A stretch of 64,000 nucleotides of DNA from Breoghania sp. (GTDB lineage: Bacteria; Pseudomonadota; Alphaproteobacteria; Rhizobiales; Stappiaceae), in contig NZ_JASJAV010000011.1 of assembly GCF_030066895.1 (NCBI RefSeq), positions 109,333-173,332 on the forward strand, given 5' to 3'. This document shows positions 31,941 to 42,750 of this stretch, one piece after another. The translations under genes were made by a program, and so were the position numbers. The first letter of the stretch is position 1. Each line of letters begins with the position of its first letter. Below the pieces are notes generated by a model. It saw nothing but the letters and a program-made list of their open reading frames with translations. It had not been told where the DNA came from and did not search any database.

Positions 31941-32939
31941 ATGAACGCCTATCGAGCAGACGAACCCGACGCCATCGTCGCCGAGACCGAAGCCGCAGTG
32001 AAACGACTTGCCGCCGCGCGCGAGGAAATCGGACGGGTGATCTTCGGCCAGCAATCGGTCGTCGACAATTCGCTGATAACGCTTCTCGCCGGAGGACACG
32101 GCCTGCTGGTGGGCGTGCCGGGTCTGGCCAAGACCAAGCTCGTGGAGACACTGGGCACGGTCATCGGACTTGAGGCCAACCGCATCCAGTTCACCCCCGA
32201 CCTGATGCCCTCCGACATTCTGGGCGCGGAAGTCCTGGAACAAGCCGAGGACGGAACACGCTCGTTCCGCTTCATTCCCGGTCCGATCTTCGCGCAGCTC
32301 CTGATGGCCGACGAAATCAACCGCGCCAGCCCCCGCACTCAGTCCGCTCTCCTACAGGCGATGCAAGAATACCACGTCACCGTGGCCGGCTCGACGCATG
32401 ATGTGCCGAGGCCCTTCCATGTGCTCGCGACGCAGAACCCGCTTGAGCAGGAAGGCACCTACCCCCTGCCCGAAGCCCAGCTCGACCGCTTCCTGATGCA
32501 GATCGACGTCTCCTACCCGGATATCGAGGCGGAGCGGAAGATCCTGCTGGAAACCACGGGCGCCAGAGATTCGCAGGCGACGGCGGTGCTCAATTCAACC
32601 GAACTGATTTCCTTCCAAAACCTCGTCCGTCGCATTCCAGTCGGAGATTCCGTCGTCGACGCGATCCTGAAGCTGGTCCGCTCCGCCCGCCCCGGCGAGA
32701 CGGAAGATCCGATCGCGCAATACATCGCATGGGGCCCAGGCCCGCGCGCATCCCAGGCGCTGATGCTGACGGTCAGAGCCCGCGCCCTTCTGCAGGGCAG
32801 GCTTTCGCCCTCGATGGACGACGTTCTGGCACTGGCCGAACCTGTTCTGCAGCACCGCATGGCACTGACCTTCGCGGCACGCGCCGACGAGCACAGCGTG
32901 CGCGGCGTCATTGCCGACCTCAAGGCGAGATTGGTCTGA
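31941..32939 (+). CDS. MoxR-family AAA ATPase
   Basis: GHGLLVGVPGLAKTKLVETL, ADEINRASPRTQSALLQAMQE. Confidence 0.93.
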   Translation: MNAYRADEPDAIVAETEAAVKRLAAAREEIGRVIFGQQSVVDNSLITLLAGGHGLLVGVPGLAKTKLVETLGTVIGLEANRIQFTPDLMPSDILGAEVLEQAEDGTRSFRFIPGPIFAQLLMADEINRASPRTQSALLQAMQEYHVTVAGSTHDVPRPFHVLATQNPLEQEGTYPLPEAQLDRFLMQIDVSYPDIEAERKILLETTGARDSQATAVLNSTELISFQNLVRRIPVGDSVVDAILKLVRSARPGETEDPIAQYIAWGPGPRASQALMLTVRARALLQGRLSPSMDDVLALAEPVLQHRMALTFAARADEHSVRGVIADLKARLV

Positions 32940-32996
32940 TTTCAGCGCTTTTTCGCGCGCCCCGGCACAAGGCGCCGGGCCTGACACGGACGCAAG

Positions 32997-33938
32997 ATGC
33001 AGCAGCCGACACTCGAGCACACCACCCAGTCGCCAGAGACCTGGCCTGACGTCATCGGTCAGGCGCGCACTCTGGCCGAGACGCTACCCGATCTGCTCGT
33101 TGAGGCGAAGCACATTGCCAACACCGTCTCCGCAGGCTGGCACGGCCGCCGCCGCGCAGGCCCGGGGGAAACCTTCTGGCAGTTCCGTCCCTTCACCATG
33201 GGCGAGCCGGTCAAGCGCATCGACTGGCGCCGCTCTGCCCGCGACGATCATCTTTTCGTGCGCGAGCGCGAATGGGAAGCCGCACACACCATGTGGCTGT
33301 GGTCCGATCTTTCCCGCTCCATGGCATTCCGCTCCCGGCTGGCTTCCGCTTCCAAACGCGACCGCGCGCTGGTCATCCTGCTGGCCCTGGCCGATCTGTT
33401 GGCCGGCGGCGGTGAGCGCATCGGACTGACCGGGCTGACCCGGCCGACCTCCCATCGCAATGCCGCAGAAACGATCGCAACGACTCTGAGCCATGCGTCC
33501 CAGCCCGTCTCCCTGCCGGATACGGACGCCATTGGCCGCTTTTCCGAAGTCGTCCTCATCGGCGATCTTCTCGACCCCACCGAAGAGATCGCGACCTGGA
33601 TCAAACGCGTCGTCGCATCCGGTGCGCGCGGCCATTTGGTGCAGGTGATGGACTCGGTCGAAGAGACCTTTCCTTTCGCCGGAAGAACCGAATTCCGCGA
33701 TCCCGAAACCGGCATACGTCTGACGGCGGGGCGGGCGGAATCCTGGCGCGAAGCCTATCAGGAACGTCTCCGCCGTCACCGCGCCGAATTGCACGAACTG
33801 ACCCGCAAGGCAGGCTGGACCTTCCTCGTCCACCATACCGACCGCCCTGCGAACGAACCTCTTCTGGCCCTGCACGCCCGGCTGGCAGATAATGTCGAAG
33901 CTGCGGCGGAGCCGGTTAAGGGCATGAGGGGAGCATGA
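32997..33938 (+). CDS. DUF58-domain protein
   Basis: FRPFTMGEPVKRIDWRRSARDDHLFVREREWE. Confidence 0.9.
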   Translation: MQQPTLEHTTQSPETWPDVIGQARTLAETLPDLLVEAKHIANTVSAGWHGRRRAGPGETFWQFRPFTMGEPVKRIDWRRSARDDHLFVREREWEAAHTMWLWSDLSRSMAFRSRLASASKRDRALVILLALADLLAGGGERIGLTGLTRPTSHRNAAETIATTLSHASQPVSLPDTDAIGRFSEVVLIGDLLDPTEEIATWIKRVVASGARGHLVQVMDSVEETFPFAGRTEFRDPETGIRLTAGRAESWREAYQERLRRHRAELHELTRKAGWTFLVHHTDRPANEPLLALHARLADNVEAAAEPVKGMRGA

Positions 33939-36775
33939 TGTTCGGCTTGCCGCTCGCCTTCACCAGCCCTTTCGTTCTGGCCGCCCTTCTCAGCCTGCCG
34001 ATCATCTGGTGGCTGCTGCGGTTCACGCCGCCGCGCCCCAAGGAAATCGCATTTCCACCGACGCGCCTGTTGCTCGACGTCGAAAAGCATGAGGAAACGC
34101 CCGCGCGCAGCCCCTGGTGGCTGACCTTGTTGCGGCTGCTCATGACAGCAGCCCTCATCCTCGCCCTGGCAGGTCCGATCTGGCGGCCGCTGACGGATAC
34201 CGGCGGCGGATCCGGCCCGCTCTGGCTCATCATCGACAATGGCTGGACGGCAGCACCCGATTGGGCCGCCCGTCAGATCACGGCAGAACGGCTGATCGAC
34301 GGCGCCGAGCGCGACGGTCGTCCCGTTCTGATCGCGGCAAGCGCCGACGGCCCCGGACAGGCGATCTCTCCCGTCAGCGCAGGAGAGGCACGAGACCGAC
34401 TCCGCGCGCTGGAGCCCCGCTCCTGGCCCTCAGATCCCGACAGCCTTCTGCCTGCCATGAGAACCGCCGGCGAAACCACCGCTCCCGGCTCCGTCGCCTG
34501 GCTTCAGGACGGACTGGACGGCGATGCGATCAACCATTTCGCCGAGACGCTCGGAGACGTCACCAAGGGCGCCCAGACAAGTGTCTACGTCCCCGATAGC
34601 CTGCCCGCCGGGCTGAAAGCCGTGCGCAACAGTGCCGACGCGCTGACCGCGACCGCCGTTCGCGATGAAACCGGCACCGGACAGGACCTGTCCGTCCAGG
34701 CGCTCGACCTGAAGGGGCTCGTAGTTGCCGAAGCATCTGCGCATTTCAATGCGGGCAACAGCGAGGCGAAAGTCCGCTTCGAATTGCCGGTCGAACTGCG
34801 CAACGAGATCGCGCGGCTGCAGATTGCGGATGAACACACCGCAGGCGCGGTCCAGCTTGTCGATGAACGTTGGCGCAGGCGCACCGTGGGCCTGCTTTCC
34901 GGTGTATCGGGTCAACACGCCCAGCCGCTTCTGTCCCCGCTCTATTATCTGCGCCGCGCCCTAACGCCCTATGCGGATCTGCGCGAGCCGCGATCGCTCG
35001 ACCTGGCACACGCCCTGCCGGAGCTGATCGAACAGAACGTCTCCGTGCTGCTGATGGCCGATATCGGCAACGTCCCGGCCGAAACCCTCAATGACTTGCG
35101 CCGCTGGGTCGCCGCAGGTGGCGTGCTGGTGCGCTTTGCTGGCCCCCACATGGCTGCGAAGACCGACGACCTCATCCCCGTCGATCTCAGAACCGGCGGC
35201 CGGGCGCTCGACGGCAGCCTGTCCTGGGAACAGCCCCAGCCGCTGGCGAATTTTTCCCAGATCAGTCCCTTCGCGGGTATTCCGGTGCCCGACGACGTAT
35301 CCGTGCGCCGACAGGTTCTGGCGGAACCCGATGCCACCTTGCCCGACAAGACCTGGGCAAGCCTCGCCGACGAAACGCCGCTCGTGACCGCCATGCCGAT
35401 CGATCGCGGCTGGGTCGTGCTCTTCCACGTCACGGCTGACACCAGCTGGTCCAACCTTCCGATTTCCGGAACCTTCGTCGAAATACTGCGACGTATCCTG
35501 TCCTTCTCCGTTGCCCGCGCATCCACCGCTGGCGATGAGGAGGGAACGAAGACGGCAACACTGGCGCCGATGAAGCTTCTGGACGGGTTCGGTCGTTTCG
35601 TGATGCCGGGCGCGGTGGCGAAACTGGTTGCGCTCGCCGAACTCGACGGCATCGAACCAAGCCACACGCACCCGCCGGGACTTTACGGGGCCGACAAGAC
35701 CTTCCGCGCGCTCAACCTGCTGAAGCCGGATGCAGAACTCACGTGCTTCGATACCGATGAGCTGGGCACGAATGCATCGGTCGAAAGTTATCGCACGGCC
35801 GGTCCGGTCGATCTGCGGGCGGGACTGTTCGTTGTCGCCCTTCTGTTGCTGATCGCGGATGCACTTGCCGTCCTGGTGCTCGGCGGCGGCTGGCGTCTGC
35901 TGCAACGCCCCGCTGGCGTTACCCTCGTCCTTCTCTCTGCCGGTCTTCTCATCGCAATGCCCGGCGAGAGCCGCGCGCAAGGGACCGGGTCTGCCACATC
36001 CGAGCGCAACGCTTCCGACTATGCGTGGGCGCTTGATGCCGTTCTCACCACGCGGCTTGCCTATGTGGTCACCGGAGATCAGCAGATCGACGAAACCAGC
36101 CGCGAAGGACTTCTGGGCCTTTCGCGATATCTGCAATCACGCACCGCCCTGGAGCCGGGCCCGCCCATCGGCGTGCATATCGACAGGGACGAACTGTCCT
36201 TCTTTCCGTTGCTTTATTGGCCCGTCGATGAGGCCTCAACCAAACCCGACGATCAGACCATCGCCCGCATCGACGCCTATATGCGCGGCGGCGGAACGAT
36301 CCTGTTCGACACCCGCGACGAAATCGGCAGGACGGAAGCAACCGGCGGCTTCGGCGTCTCTCCGGCGACCCGAAAACTGCGCGAGATCCTCTCCGGTCTC
36401 AACATCCCGGCGCTCGAGCCCGTTCCGCAGGACCATGTCCTGACCAAGGCTTTCTACATGCTGGACGAATTTCCGGGCCGCTGGAGCGGCAGCGCGCTAT
36501 GGGTGGAAGCAACGCCGGAGAACAACAGCACTGACGACCGCCCCGTGCGCGCCGGTGACGGCGTCTCCCCTATCCTGATCACCGCCAACGATTTTGCCTC
36601 CGCATGGGCGATCGACGAGGCGGGCAATCCGATCTACCCCACGGTGCCCGCCGATCCGATGCAACGCGAACTCGCCTATCGCTCCGGGGTCAACATCGTC
36701 ATGTACACGCTGACCGGAAACTACAAGGCCGATCAGGTGCATGTGCCCGCGCTTCTCGAACGCCTGGGGCAATAG
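33935..36775 (+). CDS. BatA N-terminal / DUF4159-domain membrane protein
   Basis: 946 aa; N-terminal FTSPFVLAALLSLPIIWWLLRFTPPRP, C-terminal DUF4159-like region. Confidence 0.85.
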   Translation: MMFGLPLAFTSPFVLAALLSLPIIWWLLRFTPPRPKEIAFPPTRLLLDVEKHEETPARSPWWLTLLRLLMTAALILALAGPIWRPLTDTGGGSGPLWLIIDNGWTAAPDWAARQITAERLIDGAERDGRPVLIAASADGPGQAISPVSAGEARDRLRALEPRSWPSDPDSLLPAMRTAGETTAPGSVAWLQDGLDGDAINHFAETLGDVTKGAQTSVYVPDSLPAGLKAVRNSADALTATAVRDETGTGQDLSVQALDLKGLVVAEASAHFNAGNSEAKVRFELPVELRNEIARLQIADEHTAGAVQLVDERWRRRTVGLLSGVSGQHAQPLLSPLYYLRRALTPYADLREPRSLDLAHALPELIEQNVSVLLMADIGNVPAETLNDLRRWVAAGGVLVRFAGPHMAAKTDDLIPVDLRTGGRALDGSLSWEQPQPLANFSQISPFAGIPVPDDVSVRRQVLAEPDATLPDKTWASLADETPLVTAMPIDRGWVVLFHVTADTSWSNLPISGTFVEILRRILSFSVARASTAGDEEGTKTATLAPMKLLDGFGRFVMPGAVAKLVALAELDGIEPSHTHPPGLYGADKTFRALNLLKPDAELTCFDTDELGTNASVESYRTAGPVDLRAGLFVVALLLLIADALAVLVLGGGWRLLQRPAGVTLVLLSAGLLIAMPGESRAQGTGSATSERNASDYAWALDAVLTTRLAYVVTGDQQIDETSREGLLGLSRYLQSRTALEPGPPIGVHIDRDELSFFPLLYWPVDEASTKPDDQTIARIDAYMRGGGTILFDTRDEIGRTEATGGFGVSPATRKLREILSGLNIPALEPVPQDHVLTKAFYMLDEFPGRWSGSALWVEATPENNSTDDRPVRAGDGVSPILITANDFASAWAIDEAGNPIYPTVPADPMQRELAYRSGVNIVMYTLTGNYKADQVHVPALLERLGQ

Positions 36776-36793
36776 GAGGGAGCCGCGATAAAC

Positions 36794-38875
36794 ATGACCT
36801 GGAGCCTAGACTTCGCCCCACTCGTGCCCGTGTGGCTGATCGTGATCCTTAGTAGCATCGCGGTCATCCTCATGGCGCTTGCCCTGTGGCGCCGCCAGCG
36901 CGGCACGATCATCCGGTCCTGTGCCTTCGCCGCATTGATACTTGCGCTGCTCAATCCGGCCGTGGAACGGGAGGAACGCGAGCCGCTTTCAAGCGTCGTC
37001 GCGCTCGTTGCCGACCGCAGCCAGAGCCAGGATCTCGACGGCCGACGCGAGATGACCGATCAGGTCGTCGATGCCTTGCGCGCGCGTCTCGAAGCCCTGC
37101 CCAATCTGGAAGTACGCACGATCGATGCAGGGCGGGCCCGCAGCGATCTGCAAAATGACGGAACCGCCCTGTTCGGAGTGCTGTCGCAGGAACTGTCCGA
37201 TGTTCCCCCTGACCGCATCGCCGGGGCAATCATGGTCACCGACGGCCAGGTCCACGATATCCCGGATAATACCGCAGCACTCGGCTTCGATGCACCGCTT
37301 CACGCTCTGATCACCGGACACGAGAACGAACGCGATCGCCGCATTGTGGTTATCCGCGCGCCCCGGTTCGGCCTTGTCGGCAAGGAGCAGCAGGTTCGAC
37401 TGCGCATGTCACAGGCGGGCAAGAACATCGACCAAACACCCGCCCGACTGGTCGTGCGCCGCGACGGCGAGGAAATCGACAGCCTGACGATCCCCCCTGA
37501 GGAAACCGTCGACGTCCCGGTGGAGATTGCCCACGGTGGCCAGAACATCTTCGAATTCGAGGTTCAGGCGCTCGACGGCGAACTAACCACCTTGAACAAC
37601 CGCGCCGTCATCACGATCGATGGGGTACGCGAGAACCTGCGCGTGCTGCTGGTCTCCGGCGAGCCCCACGCGGGCGAGCGGACTTGGCGCAATCTGCTGA
37701 AATCGGATGCAGCGGTGGATCTCGTGCATTTCACCATCCTGCGTCCGCCCGAAAAGCAGGACGGCACACCGATCAGCCAGCTTTCGCTGATCGCGTTCCC
37801 GACCCGCGAGCTGTTTTCCGTCAAGATCGATGAATTCGACCTGATCATCTTCGACCGCTACAAGCGTCGTCGCGTGCTGCCGATCCTCTACTTCGACAAC
37901 ATCGCACGCTACGTGCGGGACGGCGGCGCGCTGCTGGTGGCGACGGGACCGGACTATGCGGAGGCAGGCAGCCTCTACCGCACGCCGCTTGCCACCGTCA
38001 TGCCCGCAGAACCCTCCGGACGTATCCTGGAGGGGCCCTTCCTGCCGCGGATCTCCGCGCTCGGGGAACGTCATCCCGTCACCCGAGGTCTTCCGGGCAG
38101 CGGCGGCAAGACGCTGGACTGGAGCCACTGGTTCCGTCTCATCGACACTGTCGACCATCAGGGCGAAGTCGTCATGACCGGCCCGGAAGACAAGCCGCTC
38201 CTGATCCTCGACCGAAAGAATAAGGGCCGGGTCGCGCTGCTCCTGTCCGATCAGGTCTGGCTGTGGGCGCGCGGCTACGAGGGCGGCGGACCGCATGTGG
38301 AACTCCTGCGCCGCCTTGCCCATTGGCTGATGAAAGAACCCGACCTGGAAGAAGAAGCGTTGAGGGCCTCCACCCGCGGTCACGAACTGACGGTGGAACG
38401 CCAGACGCTTGGCGAAAGCGTCGATCCGGTCGAAGTCACCGGGCCGACCGGCGAGACGCAGACGCTTACTCTCAAGCAGGCGGAACCGGGCCTGTGGCGA
38501 GCGACGATATCGACCGACGATATCGGCCTCTATTCGGTGAGCGACGGCGAGCGCACCGCGCTTGCCAATATCGGTCCGGCCAATCCGCGTGAATTCGCCG
38601 ACGTTCTTTCCACGACCGCGGCTCTTTCCGCGATCGCTCATGAAACCGGCGGCGATGTACGCCGTCTCGCGCGAAATGGCGGCGAACCGACGATACCGCG
38701 CATCGTCACGCTCAACCGAGCATCATCCTATGCCGGTTCAGGCTGGATCGGTCTGAAGACGACCGATGCCAGTATCCTGAAGGGTATCGACCGGCTGCCG
38801 CTCTTTATCGGCTTCCTCGGCCTTGCCATCCTGCTCGACCTGCTGTCGGCGACCTGGTACCGCGAAGGGCACTGA
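36794..38875 (+). CDS. Large membrane protein with vWA/glutamine-amidotransferase-like region, fourth gene of MoxR operon
   Basis: 693 aa, N-terminal TMs, ALVADRSQSQDLDGRR, C-terminal TM. Confidence 0.8.
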   Translation: MTWSLDFAPLVPVWLIVILSSIAVILMALALWRRQRGTIIRSCAFAALILALLNPAVEREEREPLSSVVALVADRSQSQDLDGRREMTDQVVDALRARLEALPNLEVRTIDAGRARSDLQNDGTALFGVLSQELSDVPPDRIAGAIMVTDGQVHDIPDNTAALGFDAPLHALITGHENERDRRIVVIRAPRFGLVGKEQQVRLRMSQAGKNIDQTPARLVVRRDGEEIDSLTIPPEETVDVPVEIAHGGQNIFEFEVQALDGELTTLNNRAVITIDGVRENLRVLLVSGEPHAGERTWRNLLKSDAAVDLVHFTILRPPEKQDGTPISQLSLIAFPTRELFSVKIDEFDLIIFDRYKRRRVLPILYFDNIARYVRDGGALLVATGPDYAEAGSLYRTPLATVMPAEPSGRILEGPFLPRISALGERHPVTRGLPGSGGKTLDWSHWFRLIDTVDHQGEVVMTGPEDKPLLILDRKNKGRVALLLSDQVWLWARGYEGGGPHVELLRRLAHWLMKEPDLEEEALRASTRGHELTVERQTLGESVDPVEVTGPTGETQTLTLKQAEPGLWRATISTDDIGLYSVSDGERTALANIGPANPREFADVLSTTAALSAIAHETGGDVRRLARNGGEPTIPRIVTLNRASSYAGSGWIGLKTTDASILKGIDRLPLFIGFLGLAILLDLLSATWYREGH

Positions 38876-38956
38876 CCGCAACAGGCAACAATCCGGGAAG
38901 AGCCATCAGGCATTCCCGGCAAGGATCGTTGTCAGCGGTTGGGATCGACCGGCGTT

Positions 38957-39475
38957 TCAGCGAGCGCCCGGGCTCTCGCGTCCCCCGCGCACCATCCCTT
39001 GCGCGCCATCAAGCGCGTGTGGCGCCAGTTCCGCGATAAGGAGCCGTGCGGGATCGACAGGTCCGAGCAGCAGGATGCGCCCCTGAGGCACCCGTTGAAA
39101 ACCGAACGGGCCGTAATAGGGCAGATCGCCGACAAGCAGCACGAGCCCCTCACCCAGACGGGCCCCTTCCTGAAGCGACTTGCGCATGAGGGCCCGGCCG
39201 ATACCCAGTCCCTCGTAGGACGGAATGACCGCGAGCGGCCCGAACAGTTGCGCCAGTGTCTGACCAATGAGGATCGGCGTCAACCGGACAGAACCCAGAA
39301 GTTCGCCGTCCATCTGCGCGATGAAGCTCAAACGCGGATCGTGCGGCACGCCCTCGCGAATGCGAAAGGCGGTGCGGACGAACCGTCCGGGCCCGAAGGC
39401 TCCGGCATGGAGGTCCTCGATGGCAGCGTCTTCGTTCGGCTCCTCGAGCCGGATATCGTAGGAAAGGGGCGGCAT
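38957..39475 (-). CDS. GNAT-family N-acetyltransferase
   Basis: GPLAVIPSYEGLGIGRALMRKSLQEGARLGEGLVLLVGDLPYYGPFGF. Confidence 0.85.
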   Translation of the reverse strand: MPPLSYDIRLEEPNEDAAIEDLHAGAFGPGRFVRTAFRIREGVPHDPRLSFIAQMDGELLGSVRLTPILIGQTLAQLFGPLAVIPSYEGLGIGRALMRKSLQEGARLGEGLVLLVGDLPYYGPFGFQRVPQGRILLLGPVDPARLLIAELAPHALDGAQGMVRGGRESPGAR

Positions 39476-39866
39476 AGTCTGATCCTGCTTGCAGCAAGGG
39501 ATAGGTCAAGCGGTCCGGCCTGTCATACGTGCAAGGACACGTACCGGGAGCAAAAGGAAAGCAGCTGGATCGCCATGAGTGCCTGTCTCAAAAAGTCTTT
39601 CACAAAATTGCGTGGCAGAGCCGATATCACGGGGCCAGCCCCACGTCCAGTAAGTTCATGTCGATTTCTATCAAAGGAATTTATGCTTAGTCCGCCTCAA
39701 GCGGTGAACGCTGCGTCTATAGGTCGGAACGCAACCGACCGGGCTGATAGGTTTCTCCCAACGCTGAAATTCCCCGGACCGGAACAAAAGGGCCCGGAGC
39801 GCAATTCAAGGAAAAGAGATTAAGCCGCCGTCGCGAGCAGCAAGAAACATATGAAAGGATCAGATC

Positions 39867-40836
39867 ATGGGACTTCTGGTCGACGGCAAATGGCAGGACC
39901 GCTGGTATGACACGGACAAGACCGGCGGCAAGTTCGAGCGCGAGTCATCGCAGTTTCGCAACTGGATAACCCCCGATGGCGCCCCCGGCCCAACCGGCGA
40001 AGGCGACTTTGAAGCGGAACCGGGGCGCTATCACCTCTATGTCGCCTAATGCCTGTCCGTGGGCCCATCGCACGCTGATCTTCCGCAAGCTGAAAAAGCT
40101 GGAGGACATGATCTCCGTCTCCGTGGTCGACCCCTTGATGCTGGAAGAAGGCTGGACCTTTGCCGAGCCGGATCCGATCAATGGCGCGAAGCGGCTCTAC
40201 GAGGTCTATCTCGCCGCGGACCCCACCTATACCGGTCGCGTGACCGTGCCCGTTCTGTGGGACAAGAAGCGCAAGACCATCGTCTCCAACGAGAGCACGG
40301 AGATCATCCGCATGTTCAACAGCGCTTTTGACGGCGTGGGCGCGGCCAAGGGCGATTTCTATCCCGAAGCTCTTCGCCAGGAGATCGATGCGATCAACGC
40401 CGAGATCTACGACAAGGTCAATAACGGCGTCTACAAGGCCGGTTTCGCCACGACCCAACAGATCTACGAACAGGCCTTCGACACCCTGTTTTCAACGCTT
40501 GATGCTCTGGAAGAGAAGCTCTCGCACCAACGCTATCTTGTCGGGAACTCGCTGACAGAAGCCGATTGGCGTCTCTTCATAACGCTGGTGCGGTTCGATG
40601 CGGTCTATGTCGGTCACTTCAAGTGCAACCTACGCCGCATCGCAGATTATCCGCACCTGTCCAACTACCTGCGCGAGCTCTATCAGGTGCCGGGCGTGGC
40701 GGAGACCGTGAACATGGATCACATCAAGACCCACTATTACGGGAGCCACAAGACCATCAACCCGACGGGGGTGATCCCCAAGGGCCCCGAACTGGATTTC
40801 ATGCGCCCGCATGACCGGGCCCGGCTGGCCGCTTGA
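39867..40836 (+). pseudogene. Glutathionyl-hydroquinone reductase-like GST, frameshifted near active site
   Basis: N-terminal part stops at 40047-40049 (YHLYVA*), then ACPWAHRTLIFRKLKKLEDMISVSVVDP in another frame. Confidence 0.75.
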
Positions 40837-40854
40837 AGGCGCCGCGCCGCAGAC

Positions 40855-41337
40855 CTACCAGATCTCGTCCCGCTGCAAGCCGATGCCGATTTCCTCCAGG
40901 CGCCGGCGAGTAGCCGGCGTCGTCTCCCCCGGCAGATCATCCAGCGAATAGAACCCGACTTCCGCGATCTCCATGTTCGGCAGATGCGGCGGAACCGGTT
41001 GCTGCCAGTTGCGGATCACGAAAAGCGCCACGTGATTGCGCTTCGAATGCCTCGCATTGAGATAGACGCCGAACAGATCCGGTCGCCCTTCGACTTCGAT
41101 ATTGCCTTCCTCACGCAATTCGCGCACGACCGCCGTGTGAACGCTTTCACCCGGATCCACGCCGCCGCCCGGCAGATACCAGCCGGGAAGATAGGTGTGC
41201 CGCACCAGAAACACCCGCCCCGTTTCATCGAAAATCGCGCCCCGGACGCCGACGGTCATCGGTCGTGAAACCAGCGTGCCGAGCGCAATAGAGCACCGGA
41301 TCAACGGCTTGAGCCGCCGGACGATCAAGTTGATCAT
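40855..41337 (-). CDS. NUDIX hydrolase
   Basis: LPGGGVDPGESVHTAVVRELREEGNIEVEG NUDIX box. Confidence 0.9.
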   Translation of the reverse strand: MINLIVRRLKPLIRCSIALGTLVSRPMTVGVRGAIFDETGRVFLVRHTYLPGWYLPGGGVDPGESVHTAVVRELREEGNIEVEGRPDLFGVYLNARHSKRNHVALFVIRNWQQPVPPHLPNMEIAEVGFYSLDDLPGETTPATRRRLEEIGIGLQRDEIW

Positions 41338-41817
41338 TTCGTGACCACCGCCCTCAACTTAGGCATTACCCTTCGTCATCCTTGATAATCGTGACACTCA
41401 CGAAGAATTCGATATTTATTCATGCGTAAAATGCATGCCGGACACGCGATTTATGCACTTCAAAATTGACTGAAGTGGTGCCACGTGACCTCCGCAACGT
41501 CAGGAAAACGCGCGCCCGCGAGAAAGACGCCACCTGATGAGACCCCACATACGAAGCTCTGAGTCCCGTGTCATGTTCAACGTACTGTTCGCCCGTTCTC
41601 CCCGCCGCCGCTTCCGCTGGAAGCCCGCATTGGCAAGCGACCATACCCGTCATTCGGTCGCACTGACGACCTTCCCCGCCAACTGAGCGGTCGGGTAAAG
41701 ACAAGCATTGACGGAAAGCCCGGCTCCCCGCGGGCTTTCCCGATATGGCTTTGCGCGTGCCACCCGGCACGGCGCATTTCTTTTTGACCTGCGAAACGAG
41801 GCGGAGATGATGGTGGC

Positions 41818-42735
41818 ATGATGTTCAGACTTGCTCACCTCTCCGACCCTCATCTCGGCCCCCTGCCGAACCCGACATTGCTCGAGCTCGCATCCAAGCG
41901 AGCCATCGGATACCTGAACTGGCAGCGCAACCGCGCATCGAAGTTCACGAGCGAGTATCTGGACGGCCTTGTCGCCGATCTCAAGGCTCAGGAGCCCGAT
42001 CACATCGCCCTGACCGGCGATCTGGTGAACATCGCCATCGATGCCGAACTCGGCCCGGCCCGGCGATGGCTCGACAAGCTCGGGCCCGCGCACGATGTCT
42101 CCGTCGCTCCGGGCAATCACGATGCCTATGTGCCCGGCGCCCTTCGAAGGGCGAGCGAGGCCTGGGCGCCCTACATGCGCGGCGACGATGATCACATTCC
42201 CGGCGCCTACCCCTATGTCCGTCGACGCGACGACGTCGCCCTGGTCGGCGTCTCCAGCGCGCGCGCTTCAGCCCCCTTCTTTGCGACCGGACATGTCAGC
42301 ACCGAGCAGGCCAAGCTGTTGTGTCAGAAGCTGAAAGCTCTCGGCCGCGACGGGGTTTTCCGGGTCGTCATGATCCACCACCCGCCGGTGCGCGGTTCAA
42401 CCGACTGGTACAAGCGCCTTATCGCCGGATCGCGCGTGCGCGCCGCCATCCTTCAGGGTGGGGCGGAACTGGTTCTGCACGGCCATACCCATATCGACAG
42501 TCTGCACTGGCTGAAGGGACCTGTCGGACCGGTTCCGGTGGTGGGAGTTCCGGCTGCATCCAATGCACCGGGTGGCAAGAAGCCGGGCGCACGCTACAAT
42601 CTCTTCAAAATCGAGCGAGCGGGAAACGACTGGCGCTGCTATTGGCGCGAGCGCGGTTTCCAGAAGCCGGGCGAGGGTATCGTCGAAATCCGAGAAAGAG
42701 ACCTGTCGGCCGAGATGCTGGCTGCAGCCGAATGA
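41818..42735 (+). CDS. Metallophosphoesterase
   Basis: LAHLSDPHLG, TGDLVN, GNHD, HGHTHID. Confidence 0.92.
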   Translation: MMFRLAHLSDPHLGPLPNPTLLELASKRAIGYLNWQRNRASKFTSEYLDGLVADLKAQEPDHIALTGDLVNIAIDAELGPARRWLDKLGPAHDVSVAPGNHDAYVPGALRRASEAWAPYMRGDDDHIPGAYPYVRRRDDVALVGVSSARASAPFFATGHVSTEQAKLLCQKLKALGRDGVFRVVMIHHPPVRGSTDWYKRLIAGSRVRAAILQGGAELVLHGHTHIDSLHWLKGPVGPVPVVGVPAASNAPGGKKPGARYNLFKIERAGNDWRCYWRERGFQKPGEGIVEIRERDLSAEMLAAAE

Positions 42736-42750
42736 TAGGCGTTGCGCAGA

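Noticed and set aside
34961-36136. 391-aa minus-strand ORF
   Set aside because: Antisense shadow of the DUF4159 gene
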